Notes: generated from the letters alone by a model not told the origin. 64,000 nucleotides of DNA from Phlebopus portentosus (GCA_037892935.1 JAYXKI010000007.1:558001-622000); one strand, 5' to 3'; positions 37,501 through 51,403 are shown, numbered from the stretch's first letter. Made by a program: numbers and translations.

Positions 37501-40500
37501 TTGGCTCAGACAACGCTGAACATATTCCATTTTAGTTATTGCTATGAAAACAGCTTGAGTGCTTATCCTTGTCCTGTGCTACAACGTGGAGAACTGCGGA
37601 CGACGCGTCTTGGTTCAAGCCTTAAACATATGCTCATACTCGTTTTCCAATCCACCTCATTTCAATTTTCTTTAGCTCCAAACGGACCAGTTGCTTCGGT
37701 TCTTTGTCTCGACAATGACAACGGAAAGGATAATGACAATAGCATGTTCAAGCATTGCAAACAACCTCAAGGATTATTCACGTATATCCAGTTTCAATCT
37801 AAATCGTAGCTATTCAGACAGTACCCTTCGGATCCAGATTTCGTCCGCAGTCACATCCGCCTTCGCGTGCTTTCATCATGTTCGGTAGCATACGCACCTC
37901 CAAGCCAAGCTTACGACTCTCCATGTCCAAGCTAGTTCACGCAGCTTCACTCATCTTCCCCCAAAATGGAATCGTACAGCGTTGGTGACAAGATAGGGTT
38001 CAGTTCGGAAGCGCATACTAGTATAGATAGACTTCTGTTCATCGCTCGATAGCTCAAAGTGGCTTTACTTGAACAGCGTGTTCGAAATGCTTCCTTATTT
38101 AAGAATAAAGCGACGGTCTGTCATTTGCAAGATTCTTTGAAAATTTTCTCTATCGAACATTCTTCCTTACTCTGAAATGGTTTTCTTCGCCACCTTGGGA
38201 AAAAAGCTTCAATTGTATTTTTTTACAGTACTTATCTCTTGATCCAGTCTACTCCGCATCCAAATGTGAGTACGCGCCGCAACCACGATTCGCTGGGCAT
38301 TTCCAAGCCAACAATCCCCCTTGTCTCACAACCCCACAATTCGGCGGCCTCTTTGCTTCGATCACGCATTGTGTTTTCTTCAAAAGCAGTCGCGTAGCCA
38401 ATCACGAAGCGGCATCATAGAAAAGAGGAAAAGAAGAGCATGTCTCAGGGAAAAGCATTAGTTTGACCAAGCGTGGAAGCAGTTGGTTGGACCCTGCATT
38501 CTACATTCCACATTTCCTTGCCATAGCACCCATGACAGTGGGGCACCGGCCACCTGTAACCATGCCTACCAACAACCCAACGTCTACTTACGGCCGGAAC
38601 GGATTTTTAGCATCACCCCGACCAATGACCGTTCCGAGCCTGTTTATCAAACCCGAGTCGGCGAATCGCGCTGCTCAGATTCGATGGGCATACGATCGCG
38701 CTCGTCCTTCAGATCAGAATCGAATTATTCTCTTCCTTTCTCTCTTATTCTCATTTTCAAATGATTCGAAAACGATCATTGATTCGAGAAGAGCCAATCG
38801 TTTATTAGAGTGTTTGATTTAATCAAGGAGTGTGAGAGCGTATCAAGCGAAAGGAGGCGAGAGCGTTGTTCATCAATGTCAAGGAGATCAAGAAAGAGGG
38901 CGGGAGAAGGCCGAAGGAGATTTGGAAATGGAATACGCGGATCAAGATGATCATCACCTTCTCACGTCTCCAGACGACTCGGAGACGTCTCTGTGCACTG
39001 CACGTCTTCCAGTCTATCCTATTTCTCGACCTGTCTGTCCTGCGCCTCCGATGGTTGTTACTGTGTTTCATACTCATCAAGCACGCTGCTTGGCGGCGCC
39101 CTTGGACGATTGACAACCAGCCGGACGCGAGACGACTACCGAATTATTACGGGACTTCCACGCTTCATCCATCCTCATCTCGCAATTCTCTTGCGCCATG
39201 AATAATTACTATCACAGGGAATATCAACCAAGAATATTCACTCATAGCGCCCTTTTCCCCTTTCAAACGAGCGAGATGAACGAAATCTCGGTAAAATCAT
39301 ACGCATACTGATGACAAATAAATATCATATCATCTATTTTTATCTCATAGACTAGACCTTTTGACCTTTATCTTCATACCCCTGCTTTGCCCGTACTCTT
39401 TGATAGCAGTATCTATCACCACTGTCAGCGCCTTGCTGCCTCCACGGGCTGGGGACCTTCTAGACCAGATGCGACATTCGGATGGCTTCTTCAGGTCAAT
39501 TCCCTAGGCTCTAAGGTACTTCCGTCCTTTCCGGATTCGCCGATTATGTGACTTTGGAAGGCGTGCTTGATCTAGTGTGGTGTGATATTGAAAGGCTAAA
39601 TACACGCATACGGATGCCGTCTGTCAGAAAGCTGAAGTCTTCGGACGTACCGCGCGATGAGGTCCTCCTTTACCACCTTTACCACACGGACTCATTCCGT
39701 ACATGTTCGGCTTCCCGAAGTACCCATGGATTGATAACCTTTTCTTCCGATGTCATCCCGAACCCCCGTCCATTGGGTAGTCCATCTGCTCCCGACCGGA
39801 ATCGGATGTCCGTGGCATCCAACGGTACGTGAGAGGAGAAAGGAGATCTAGAATATCCGGATGTATCACCCGGTATTCCGCGTACCCAGCAACCGTCAAT
39901 CCCACAAGGTTCTATATAAGCCTTCATAGGCTATCGTGGCTTCTCGCATGCGTGCGAGCTAAAAAATTCACTGTATGCAAGGAAGACAGCGACGGTGGGA
40001 CAAAGATTTCAATAACGACGAAGTGACGAGCCCGACGATCCCGATGATCCCGGGTGAGTACTTATGGCCAGTGGCTCGCCTGCTTTTACGACACTCTTTC
40101 TTTCCCTTGCTCACCGCGCCGCCCCTGTCCGGATGGCTCTGCGAAGGCATGCCATGCGGACCTGCCTGTGCTTCTTCTATGGTTAGCCCTCCTTCTTACC
40201 GTCTACCTGGTCGTTGTGGAATAAATATGTCTTCGTGGTCAGCTGTGTTCACGCTCTCTGTCTTATCTGACGGGCCTTGTGGCTGTTGAGTATCCGAAAG
40301 TCTTCATGCCATGCTCACGAATGCCAAGTGTAAAGGGATGGGAGGTTTGTGGATGGCCTGATCTTAGGACCTAGAAACCCATTAAAGACAACATCCCCCG
40401 GTTTCATTGTGGGTAGTTCGAGGGAACACTCATTCTTACAACCTATTCTCCATTCCTCCAAATCACAAACCTTTTCGACTTCTCGCCGGTTCAAGACCTC

Positions 40501-43223
40501 AATTGAAGATGTTTAAGGCGTTTCGACTCGTCATGTGGAACTGGAATTTGAATATCTTGATATTTGCTTGAACACTACTGGAGTGTCCGTTCGTCTGGGC
40601 ATTACGTCCGCCTCGTTTCTTCTGTGGGTCTTGAATGTGAAGGAAGGAAAGCGGAAGAACTTTGCGCGCTCTATCGCCGTGGGCTCGATAAGGTGGGGAT
40701 TGCATGAGACATGGAGCTTCACCCGGCGTGCTATTTCTTTCATTCGTGAGTATCCTCATTCGTTATGCTTGGCGGTATCAATGCATCTGAACAATGTGCA
40801 CTTCAAGTAAATGACATTGGTGTTCCTCAGCGTATCTCATAGCACGTCGTACAGGTAATTTCTGGTCTCGTCGGCTTGCAGATGCATGGAAGCTGACATA
40901 AATTCAAAGCACGCGGTATTTGCGAGGAGCGCGGCCATTCCGCGGACGATAGCGGATATCATAACTTTCGTAAGCCACCCATCAGTCTGCAGTGGCGATT
41001 GGACGCTTCTACGTAATTCCTGTAAATGCGCCTCCTCAAAATTATTTGGAAGGTATGCCATATCTTCGTTTGCAAACCCCGCGATTTTGAAATGATCATC
41101 GTTGACATGCCCCGTGGATTGCGATGGTTTCCAGGTAAAGCAAGTCCACTAGGCAAGTCCATAAAACATCCCATGCGCAACAGTGGAGCGCTGAGAGTCC
41201 GCGAACTTGTTCTGCAGGTCGATATATACATTTCCTCTGATCCTTCCTAATTTTAGAAAGCAGAAGTCGTATCATTCCTTTGAAAGACCTGACATTTCAG
41301 AACTCCGAAGGTAAAACGACGAGAAGGAAGCAAAAAGGGCTCAAGGAGGTGCATACGGATTTTCATGAAGAATGTTCGAGGCGATTCGGACCATTCATTT
41401 TATTCATTCATCCGTACTGTTTCAGTGTGAACATCAGACAGGCTTTTATGCAAGTTTCCGGGTCTAGTCCTGGTATACACCTGCGGCGCCTCTTGGCCCA
41501 TCCTACTCATCGGGAAACTAGCTATACAGTAAATTCAGAAGCCTCGAGTGCACCATGCATCATCTTGCGATCTTGAAAACGTGTGTTGCATGCTTTCGGT
41601 TTCTTATTGCACCAGGAACATGAGTTGAAAGGTTATAGAGTCCAGTCCAGATTGCCGTTCCATCGGCGGGAATTTATAGCAACTAAGAATAAAGCCTGTA
41701 TTGCGATAATTTTGCCTCCGAAACCGTCGAGAACGGAACTACATGCATATTTTATAAGTATGGAAGTCTGTGCGGCCATAAATTAACTAGAAAGTGGCTC
41801 AATACGAGTCGAAAGTGAAGAGAAAGACGTAGTGATGTCATCCTTTCCGTGCTTTCATTTGTAAAGAAACATCTTTTCTTAGCCACTCACATCATACTGC
41901 ACATCACTGACTCAACATTTCATTTCATTTCTCCCTCTTTACGACAGGTACTCATCCGTAAGTCCGACGAAAGTGTACTAATTTAGTGTATTTATTTATG
42001 TAGTCTGCCGCGGCTTTTGCGGCCAGAGACACCGCGGCATGATGAAATAGTTTCAAGCCCGTATTATTGGAAACCTCGGAACATGCCTGGTCCAATAGTA
42101 ATCCAATCTGGTTTACATCAGTATTTATTCAGGCAGAATTGCGGGACCTGTGTGAAGGGGAGGACTTTTTGCGATTGCCCCTCTATCTCTTTGGTCAACG
42201 TTGGTCTTGTGCCCGATGCTTCCGACGCTGGCTGGCTTCGGGGAGCGCTGAGTGGCATAAAGCCGTTCCCGATGGCGAGTGCCGACGATAAGAACTCTGT
42301 CAATAATTTCAGACCGATGGTTGAGGCGACCGTCGGACTGTGAAACTCTCCGCATAAGGATGTCCTTATCAGGCTTCTAACTTCTGGTTGGACGCTTCCC
42401 AGTCCATTTCAACACTAGCTTCCGCACAAATCAGGTCTAAGGTCTTCATAGATTCCAGACATAAGATAGGAGGGTGCGCATTGTACATGTAGTCAAATGT
42501 TGTCTGTCGTCGGGCCGTTGCAACGATCCCCTCAAAGGAACGCTGACTACATCGCACTGGATTTTCTACCGAGTCCTCATTGCCGATCAACATCACTCGT
42601 GCTTGTTTCATGTCTAAAACCGAAACCGGAATTTCAGGACTATTAAGTATCGACTTACCGAAGTGCAGTGCTCCGTGCGTGCCACATATTGCATACCTAC
42701 ACACCCCACCTCAGGCCACGGCTCACTTTCTTGAGCTACAGCACCAGAGAAAGAAAGTTGGCCAATGCGGACTGCGCGATTCCCGAGCCCGCCTCTACTG
42801 ATTGGGTAATTGGATGGAAGCATCGATTCATCGGGTTGTAAGGGCGGATGTTTCTCGAATGTCCCGCAGGGCCATATACGGCGGCACATGGCACAACCTG
42901 ATCACCCTTCGGTGCAAATCCCGAACGGGTACTGACCGACGGCAGTTGACCAGGCATTTCCATGCCGTCTTGAGGTGGGTCACATTTGATGCAGGTTTAG
43001 AAGCGATCGCGGCGCAGCAGATTGGAGCTGTCAAGCGGGTTAGTTACGGCACTCATTAGGCAAAGCAGTCAATATTAATGTGCTGCAAGTGGCACTTTCG
43101 ACTCGGAAGCATCTGTCGCTTGGAACATTTTAATGTAGTAACAAAGCAAGGATGATTATTGCTGCGTCTGTACACTACCAACTACTGGTACACCAGAGAG
43201 GGAAATTGAGATCGGATGTGAGT
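34503..43223. other. Gene-poor 8.7-kb interval
   Basis: No complete gene could be supported here. The first few hundred bases (34503 to about 35000) are C/T-rich and are probably the strong PMA1 promoter and leader. The rest contains only short frames without motifs. The best are minus-strand frames at 42369-42704 (111 codons) and 40837-41061 (74 codons), plus a short PhyH-like string near 40290-40410. A 12-bp unit is duplicated at 35883-35906. No RNA gene was recognised. Confidence 0.45.
35883..35906. repeat. Perfect 12-bp tandem duplication
   Basis: The unit AGAATCAGCTCT occurs twice head to tail, followed by AG. It is a small local duplication in non-coding DNA with no evident function. 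Confidence 0.8.
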
Positions 43224-46200
43224 CTACTCGGAATCGTCATCATTCACTTTCGCTTTTCGCCTCCCAGCTAAACATGAGAAGACGATTCAAATACGGAATG
43301 ATGCTTCAGAAGAATACTGAACAAACCTTTGCGAGTGGCGCGTTTCCGCGCAGCAGCTTTCTTGCCTTCGGCACGCTTCTCAAGAGCATGGTCTTCCTCG
43401 CCCTGTCGTTTATGTTCCTCAAGGATCTGAGATGAAAGGTTCAAACCACTGACCACTGATTCGTGGCAATTGAATAATGATGCACTTACTCCTTCGAACT
43501 CCTTGAGTTCCGAGTCCGGCTTATTCGAAGACTTGTTTGAACGAGCCTTCGCCAAAATTTCGCTGAACCGAGCGAAGACCGTTTCTTCATGCAGCTTGTC
43601 TTGGTAGAATGGTAGACCCTCGATGAGCTTCTTGACAGATCGCTCGGACTTAAATGGCAGGAGGGATAAGCAGAAAGCGACGTCCCTCCATTGTCGAGGG
43701 TCTTCTGAGAGGCGGAAGCGCTGGCATAGTTTCTCGACTATGCTTTCGGCTTGCTTTTCCTGAAGTCAATGCAAGCAGTTAGCGACGAAGGTCGGTACGA
43801 TTTAAGCCATGAGCTTACTTTCTCGATGAAGGTGAAGATATACTTCATCGTGCTTTGGAATGTCTCTTCGTCGACGGCATGCTCTCCGACTGACAAGTGA
43901 CTGAGAACTTTAAATGGAATAAGAAGGGTCAGACAAGGTTAACAGCGTAACGAAAGAAAGCCTTACCATCCGGTAAATTATTGTAGATCGCATTGTCCTT
44001 AGTTGACAGCTCAGTGAAGAACAGCTTCGCTAAGTCCGCTATTCTCTGCTCTGGATCTTCTAAGCATTTCGCCATTTCGCCCAGCTGACCCTTGACCTTG
44101 ATCATACCGTTCAAGATCAAGTGAGTCAGTACCATGAGCGTATTCTTCTTCACAATAAGGCTGCGATCTGATAGCCCTTTATAGAGCTCGTTGCTATTCT
44201 CATCGATGATGTTGCTGAAACATACGGCGACGTCACCGAGTGCGATCACGACGTTACTTCGGACATTAGGATCTTTTGAAGTCTCAAGTATTTTGAAAAG
44301 CAGTCGATGATGTTGGTCGCAGAATTGCGAGCTAACACACAAGAGCTTGCTGAACGCGAGGATCGCAGCGGTTCGCAAGGTCTTGTTCTGTTCGAGGCAA
44401 TCGTTAGTTGACTGGAAGCCTAAGGTAATAAGCCGACCATTACCTTATACTTATGAGGACTTCCGCAAATATGGACTATCATAGGACCGAACAGAGCGAG
44501 TAGGGAGTCTGGACCATAGAGAAGTTCTGATTCGCGAACCGCGGCTATCCGCTCGCCAATCTCGTCCTCAGCATTGCCAGCAACCTGCTCCAGCTCCTCG
44601 CCATCTTTACGATGGCGTTTGCTATCACCAGCAGCCTTCTCGGCTATAATTTCCAAGTTCATTATCCGCTCAAAGAAATTTCTAATAGATAGCATACCTT
44701 TTTCCTTTTCATCTTTCTGTCTCTTCCATTCCCGCTCGACAAGCTCAAGATACACGATTTGCTTGATGGCGACATGCCCGACCACGAAAAGCAGCTGACT
44801 TAGCTCAAATGCATCACCCTTATCCTCAGAACCCGTGGATTGAGTCGATTGTGCCCTTGCAGTGATAGGAGTACTTCCGTCTTCGGGAGCCATATCCTCG
44901 TCCATCGCGTCCAGACCAACAGGTTTCTCCGCTTGCTCAGACCGTTCCCGTGGAATGAATACTCTACGCGCAAGACTCTTGATCAGGTTATTGCACATAA
45001 CATCCGGATGTTCGCCAAGAGCGTAGATGGTATTGATGGCCTGTTCGGCCATTCCGAACCACTCTTTTGATCTTGACGAGTGGAGAATCGCCTCCTGCAA
45101 TTTCTTGAAGATGGGGTTGTCCATCTCGAGCCGGAGTGTCTTGTCCGTGAGAGAACCTTTCGCAATACGAGAACTGAGCAGATATATGATATATAGGAGA
45201 AATCGATATACCCTTGACTTTCTTTGCACTGCCATTCAGTCGCTGCAATGCTACACAAGTATATCGAGCCAACAAAAGATCAGTCTGAAGATAAATTAGC
45301 GAACAGTTCATCAGTCATCGAGAATATGCTGAGGCTAGTTGCATACTCTTCCGAAAGCGCCGAGTCCAATCTTCAGCAGCGTATCAATTCGGTCCGTTAC
45401 GACAGATATCCTAGCCAAAGCCAACATTCCGAGAATGATGATTGCACCCCTCCGTTGCTGTCTCGGAAGTTGCTTATCAGAGCCTTGCACGGTTAACTTA
45501 GTAGAAAGTACAGAAGACATGGTAGGGTACTTACTGTAGACCTGCCAGAGCTTCCCGATGACATCGCTATGTATCTGATCGTCATCCATCATGGTCCTCA
45601 TCATCTCTTCCAGAGAAGTGAGCTCCGCAAGTGTTGCGTCATATGTAAGCCTTTACGAGACTTATTAGTCCGAGAAGCCGATACATCGATATGACATACT
45701 CAATCATATTCTTCGCAATTCGATTGACTTGTTGCTTTGGCTCCATGTCAGGAAGAGGGTCGAAATAGAGACTACGATAGCATTCTAGGAGACGCGAGCG
45801 AATCCCCTTGAGCTCTTTACCATCTTCGGAAGTCGAGCTATTGTCTTTTGACCAAATGAGATGGATCATTTTCTTGATGCCAGCCTTGAAGCAGAAAGTC
45901 AGCATGATTTAAAAGAATTGACCAAGGCACGGAACTTACTTCTGCACCGACGAACTGATATTCATGAGCGACACGGAAGAATTCAATAGATTCCAGCACT
46001 TCTGCCTTGTTCGTTGAGCCGAGCAGCTGGCCAACAATTTCCATCGCACCTTCAATCTGACGAATGAAATTCAGCGCTTCGGCGTAATAGCGTTTGCGTA
46101 GCTTAAGATTCAGAATCTGGCTACTCTGAAGTGCAGCAAGTGCCACTTGCTCATTTGTCAGGGCAGAGATGTCAAGCTGGCTCTTCCGCGGCTTCTTTGT

Positions 46201-48357
46201 CTTCTTTTTTTTGTCTTTCTTCGCAGACTTGAAAGCTGATTTAGGGATGGCACGAGGCGTTCGCGTGGCCATCGACTTGCGCGGAGTTTTAGGAGTACGA
46301 AGTGGCGTTGGAGCCATAGCAGCATTACTATTCATCGGGGTCGGATTATCGTCTTCATCCTCATAAAAACCCTCATCTCCTTCCGCGCCTTCTTCGCCCT
46401 CAATTTCCTCTATCTCTCCTGGTACAGGAACATCCACGTCCATAGCGTCCTCATCGACAACTGGAGCATGAGAAATCATACTCTTTGCGCGAGAAGGACT
46501 AGTTCCTTAGGTCAGCAACCTGTTGTTGGTCTATCACTGAAGACGTACCGCATGCGCTTTCGCGCGGCCTGAATGGGAGAGCTTGTGATGTCAGCTTCGC
46601 TGCTCTCGCCATCGTCATCTTGCTGCTGAACATCATCTTCCTCGGATTCATCATCTTCGTCGGTCTCTTCTTCATCCCCCTCATTTTCCATCTCAGTCGC
46701 AGGATTCTCGATCTGAGTCATATCGATTTCCTCCAGCTCTTTACAGACCTGCTCATATCTATCCTCCCATTCGTCAAGCTTCAGAAGGCCACCGTGCATG
46801 AGACCGTACGGGTGCGTCAATATCAGCTTAGTCAATAGAGCAATAGCCTGGCGTCGAACACTACTGCCTTTGTCCTCCAAAGCGCCGACAGTCATCTCGG
46901 TCATTGTAAGACGGTGCTTTGGGAACTTGACCGGAAGATCACAAAGTTTGGCCAAAGTCGTAATGACCTTAGCACGGACGTAAGACGAGAGATCGAGGTA
47001 TCGCTCCATAAGAAGCTCGAATAGGTTGTTGAGCTTCTTCTCTCGCGACTCTTGGTCCTCGTCCTCCAACATGGCAATCTCGCGGATGAGGCAGCCTATG
47101 ATCTCAACGAGGGCCATTCGCATAGGGTATGACTACAGAAAATCCATAAACGACGCGATCAGCATACAAGTCTGGCATCCAGATCATGCTAGTACATACC
47201 TCACTGTCTAGGTGAGCAAGAAGCAGACTGATCTGCTTCAAGACCAATCTTGGCGATAGCTCTGCAAGGCGAACGAGGAACTTTGAAAACGCACGTGGTC
47301 CCTTGGTGTCCTGTGCGCTGAAGTTCTTGCCGGCAATTTCCCGCAATATTTCCTCAGCGAGCTGGCTGTGATCAAACTCTTTCGCGAGTACCGTGAGAGC
47401 CTCAGCCATGGGCTCGGATAGATGCTCATAGTATTGCAGACACTGCATGATGGAAATCTGCGCTCCGAAGCCATGTCCATGGTGCTTGACGGCTAGGCAG
47501 ATTACTTTATACACGCCCAACTTTGTCTCGTTGGATTTCATGTACGTTTCGGACTCGCTAATATGATATGCTGGGCGCGTAAGGCAGCTAAGGGCACCGC
47601 ATTAGACACAGCTAGCAGAGATAGTGGATGCTAAGCTTACTTAATAAACGCGTCCCTATCAGGTGTTGTCGTCCAAATACGATGCGTCTTCAGCCGGAGA
47701 ACCTTACTGATGAGTGCAAGTGTTTGTGGAATCTGGCTGGACCAAGTCCAGTGTGCATCTTTCTTCCCTGAGCTACGTTGATTCGCCACCTTACCGCCCC
47801 TTCCTCTACGAGCCTTGGGTGCTGCCGCCGCCGGGGCATCATCATCTTCCCGAGACTTCACTTTCTCTGCCGCGCTGACAAACCACTGTAAAAGAAATGC
47901 GTACATTTCGAGTGGAGTTCGGTGCGCTGAGATCGAGTCCGGATCGCCGAGGTCCAAGTCCTTCATCGCAGATTCGTACTCGGCTAGGAGTCCAGAAATG
48001 ACTGAGTCGAGCAGCTTGTTCATAGTAGAACCTTGCAGAGCATCCGCGCACCTAAATCAAGTCAGGCGTAGACCACCACAGTATCATGGCAGGCACTCAC
48101 TTAAGAAGACTGCGATACACATCAAATACATGAGGATTCGTTATGTTCTCGGATGACTCCGCAACTTGCTCGACAGCATCTACATGATATGTCAGATACA
48201 GTCAGGTGAAATTAGACCTTGAAAATGACATGCCTTCGAGTAATGCGATAACTTCGCCACTGTCCATTGAGCGTACATCATGCTCATTCTCGATGGTATA
48301 GTTTGCCATATCTTGTAGATGCTGGCATTCTTCCTGTAGGCGAAAGTCGTCGGCCAT
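43224..48357 (-). CDS. Condensin complex subunit 1 (CAP-D2/Ycs4/Cnd1)
   Basis: This is the HEAT-repeat subunit of condensin I, which binds the Smc2-Smc4-kleisin core and compacts mitotic chromosomes. The start codon (48357) opens MADDFRLQEECQHLQDMANY. About a dozen exons follow down to RKAKVNDDDSE and the stop at 43224. The best match is the Cnd1 core at 43929-44378: LLFKILETSKDPNVRSNVVI, ALGDVAVCFSNIIDENSNELY and DRSLIVKKNTLMVLTHLILN, ending LAKLFFTELSTKDNAIYNNL. HEAT-like helices (for example SSVRRQAIALLTKLILTHPYG, about 46800-46870) fill the middle. An acidic Asp/Glu-rich stretch (about 46600-46700) and a Lys/Arg-rich one (about 46180-46290) look like unstructured linkers, possible phosphorylation regions. 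The C-terminus is basic. Exact exon borders were only partly traced. Confidence 0.88.
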
Positions 48358-49148
48358 CTCTAGCCTCTGGTACAGTTGTGGTTGAGTTTGAGCCGCGCGG
48401 CGTCACGACGCGACAACGCGTTCGTCACGCAACGTGATCGATCTGCTTGACGCGTACGCAGCAGCATTCCTATCCTGGACGATCTGCGTCTCTAACTTCA
48501 AGCACCTCAGAGCGCAATGCCAATATTAACGCTTTCAAGCGGCTCAACCATCACACCAATAAGATTCTGGTACTTTTCAAGCTCTATTAACGGCCAGCCT
48601 GGATATCTCCCACTGGTCCCACATATTTGCCCTTTGAAATCTCGTTCAACGTTGCTAGGCCGTACACTCCCTTAGCTCTCACACCACACAAGATGCTCCG
48701 AGTTCAGAACTCCTTAAATTAGCCTGATTTAACATGCTTCCTTTAGGTGAATTTCTTGACATTACATGCAGCACGCCTATCTGGTGGACGCAAGTGGGGT
48801 CATGCCGATTCTGGCGACTGTAGGAAGCTCAGCGCGAGACGGCTGGCCCACGGTCTGAGTTCTAACCATTGGCTCCATCGCTGCAGAAGACGGAGCTCGT
48901 GACCAGCTGGCATTACAATAACACTGGAAGGATTACGCATTCCTACGCCCTCGTCGGCCATTAGCAATCCATGCTGTCAAATTATCCGTTCCGTCGTTGC
49001 ATGATCGTGAACCTGGGAAAAAAGTGTAGGCTTCGGAGTGCTTGGTCAAGGAACTATGTTCTACTGAACTGAGCATATAAAAGCAGTCCTCTACGTTTCG
49101 TATGTCTCTAATCCTCCGTGTATAAAGTCTCTTCCGCCGGGACTATCC
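48358..49148. other. Divergent promoter region, condensin / P450
   Basis: This 0.8-kb spacer lies between the condensin start (minus) and the P450 start (plus). No conserved coding sequence was recognised. A TATA-like box for the P450 is listed separately. Confidence 0.45.
49076..49082 (+). promoter_or_regulatory. TATA-like box upstream of P450 gene
   Basis: The sequence TATAAAA lies 67 bp before the P450 start codon, in the context GCATATAAAAGC. The position and match fit a TATA element of an inducible gene, but no transcription data are available. Confidence 0.4.
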
Positions 49149-51403
49149 ATGTTCACAGAAACGCTCTTTAACAGCAACGTTTTTTGGGTCTATGGTGCGA
49201 CTGCTCTTGCCGCTATTGCTCTGATGGTACACCTTGTACCCTATCTGACTGACTCACATTGCATCCGGGGAAATGGAATAAGCGGACCAGTTCTAGCCAG
49301 GTTCTCAGACGCGTGGCTCGGATTAGTCGCAGCTCATGGACATAGATCGGAAGTTGTCAATGACCTGCATAAGAAGCATGGTGAGTACGCATGTTGCTCT
49401 CTAAGCACGTCCGAAATTTTGATTATATTATTTTTACGATTACTTGTATTCGTTTTAGGTTCTTTCGTACGACTCGCACCAAACCACGTCTCTATACGCG
49501 ATCCGGATGCAATCCAAATCATCTATGGTCATGGAAATGGAACAACAAAATCCGATTTCTACGATTCATTCTTTCAAGTTCACCACAACATATTTTCTAC
49601 CCAGTCTCGAGCAGAGCATGCTAGGAAGCGCAAGGTCATTTCTCACGTATTCTCTCAGAAAAGCATCCTGGGATTTGAGTCATACATCCGTCAACACGTT
49701 GCTGAGCTCCTGGAGCAATGGGATAAGCTCTGCGAAGGTGGTAGGAAAGGCACTTCAGGCAATGATGGCGAGGGTGGCTGGGAAGGACGTCTTGGACGTG
49801 CCTGGTTCAACTGCAAGCCGTGGTTCAATTACTGGGCTTTTGACGTCATCGGTATGCTTTAAGTGGCATGTCTATCCCAAGCTCATCACTGATGATACTG
49901 TAGGTGACCTCGCCTTTGGTTCGCCATTTGGCATGGTTCGTAATGGCAGAGATGCCGCTCCTGTGGCAGTGGATCAAGAGGCCGCTATGGCTGAGTATGG
50001 CAAAGGAGAGTATGTGGATGACACTGAGGCAGTCTGTGCTATCCGGGAAATTCCCGCCGTAAAGATTTTGAATGATCGTAGCGAATATGCCCCTTCACTG
50101 GGTGTGTTGCCGCCATGGATAAGACCATTGATCCGTCAACTTCCATGGTTCGTGAGAGGAAAGGAAGCGTTAAGAGACCTTGTTGGCATGGCCGTTGCTG
50201 CTGTTGCAAAGCGCCTCGCATTTCCTACGGACCGACCGGACATCTTGAGCAAACTTCAGCAAGGCAAAGATGAGGAAGGTCGACCCATGGGCAAGGAAGA
50301 GCTCACCGCTGAAGCATTCGCTCAGCTCATCGCAGGCTCAGACACCATTGCGAAGTAAGTCTGACAACTCTTCTCTCGTGTTCGCAGAGAAACTAAAGTC
50401 AACATCTTGATCTCACAGTTCTTCGTGTGCAACGACGTACTATGTTGCGGCAAACCCTCAAATACAGGCGAAGCTTCAGAAAGAGCTCGACGAGGCACTC
50501 GGAGCTGACGTTTCCGGCAACCCGGTGACGACTTACGCTCAGGTCAAGTATCTATCGTATCTTGAAGCGGTCATCAATGAAGCCATGCGTATTCATTCCA
50601 CAGCGGGGCTCGGTCTGCCCCGCGTCGTTCCCGAAGGCGGACTCATAGTATGTGGAAAGACATTCCCGAAGGGAACAGTCTTAAGCGTCACCATGTATTC
50701 CGTTCATCGCGATCCTGAGGTGTGGGGTGCAAATGCAGACGTATTCCGTCCGGAGAGGTGGTTCGAACATGATCTATCCAAACTTCAGAAATCTTTCCAC
50801 CCATTCTCATTTGGACCAAGGTACGTGTAAAGCACATATCGACTTAAACTTAGGCTCACGTTCCGACTATAGGGCCTGCGTCGGACGAAACTTGGCTATG
50901 ACGGAATTACTTATAATCATTTCGTCCATTTTCCGTCGTTTTGATATTGTCCTTGAACAACCCAGCGTCCGGGTGAGCAGATTGTCGTTTTTCAGATTGG
51001 CGCTGTTATTGAAAATCTACCTTGTCTCTGCCACTGCACTGGACTTTGGTCTGCCTCCTCCAAGCTCCATACGACTGAAGGTTTCATCCGCAAGGCTGAT
51101 GATTGTCTATCGGTATCAAGCTCCGCAGTACGTGAATGGAATGATGCGTTTGGATTGGGAAAGAACAGGCAAGGAGGTGAAAGAATTGTGCTTGTATATA
51201 TACGATTTACATATGTGAACTCAGCTCGTGTACTGAGGTCAAGTGCCATGAGTAAATTTCAGACGAGCAATGCATTCGATAATTTGGCCGAGAACTCAAG
51301 GGGCTGTCGAAGGAAAGTGTATTTACTGCGGTCTGCAACCGTGCTTATTTGCTTCACTTCCGCATCGCTGCACCTTATCGAACTAGCGCGTACGGCCCTC
51401 TAA
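49149..51403 (+). CDS. Cytochrome P450 monooxygenase
   Basis: This is a membrane-anchored heme monooxygenase. The N-terminal anchor is VFWVYGATALAAIALMVHLV. Hallmarks are the I-helix AGSDTIA, split by an intron from NSSCATTYY; the K-helix ExxR in NEAMRIHS; the PERF-type FRPERWF; and the heme loop FSFGPR-ACVGRNLA with the ligand Cys, interrupted by an intron at the R codon (about 50819-50873). Introns follow CAT at 49380, IG at about 49853 and IA at about 50355. The family-typical ending TxEGFIRKADDC is found at about 51074-51110, but the frame then runs on for almost 100 codons without the usual quick stop. The true 3' end is therefore uncertain, or the C-terminus is altered. The closest pattern is CYP families with a C-terminal EGFLRKP block. 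The substrate is unknown. Confidence 0.85.

Noticed and set aside
40837..41231. Minus-strand frame reading NFEEAHLQELRRSVQSP and upstream VYIDLQNKFADSQRS with one stop between
   Set aside because: It looks somewhat protein-like but matches no family I know, and a single stop or intron cannot be distinguished.
42369..42704. 111-codon minus-strand ORF with a plausible protein composition
   Set aside because: No motif or splice-consistent neighbours could be identified, so it is left as an unassigned frame within the gene-poor interval.
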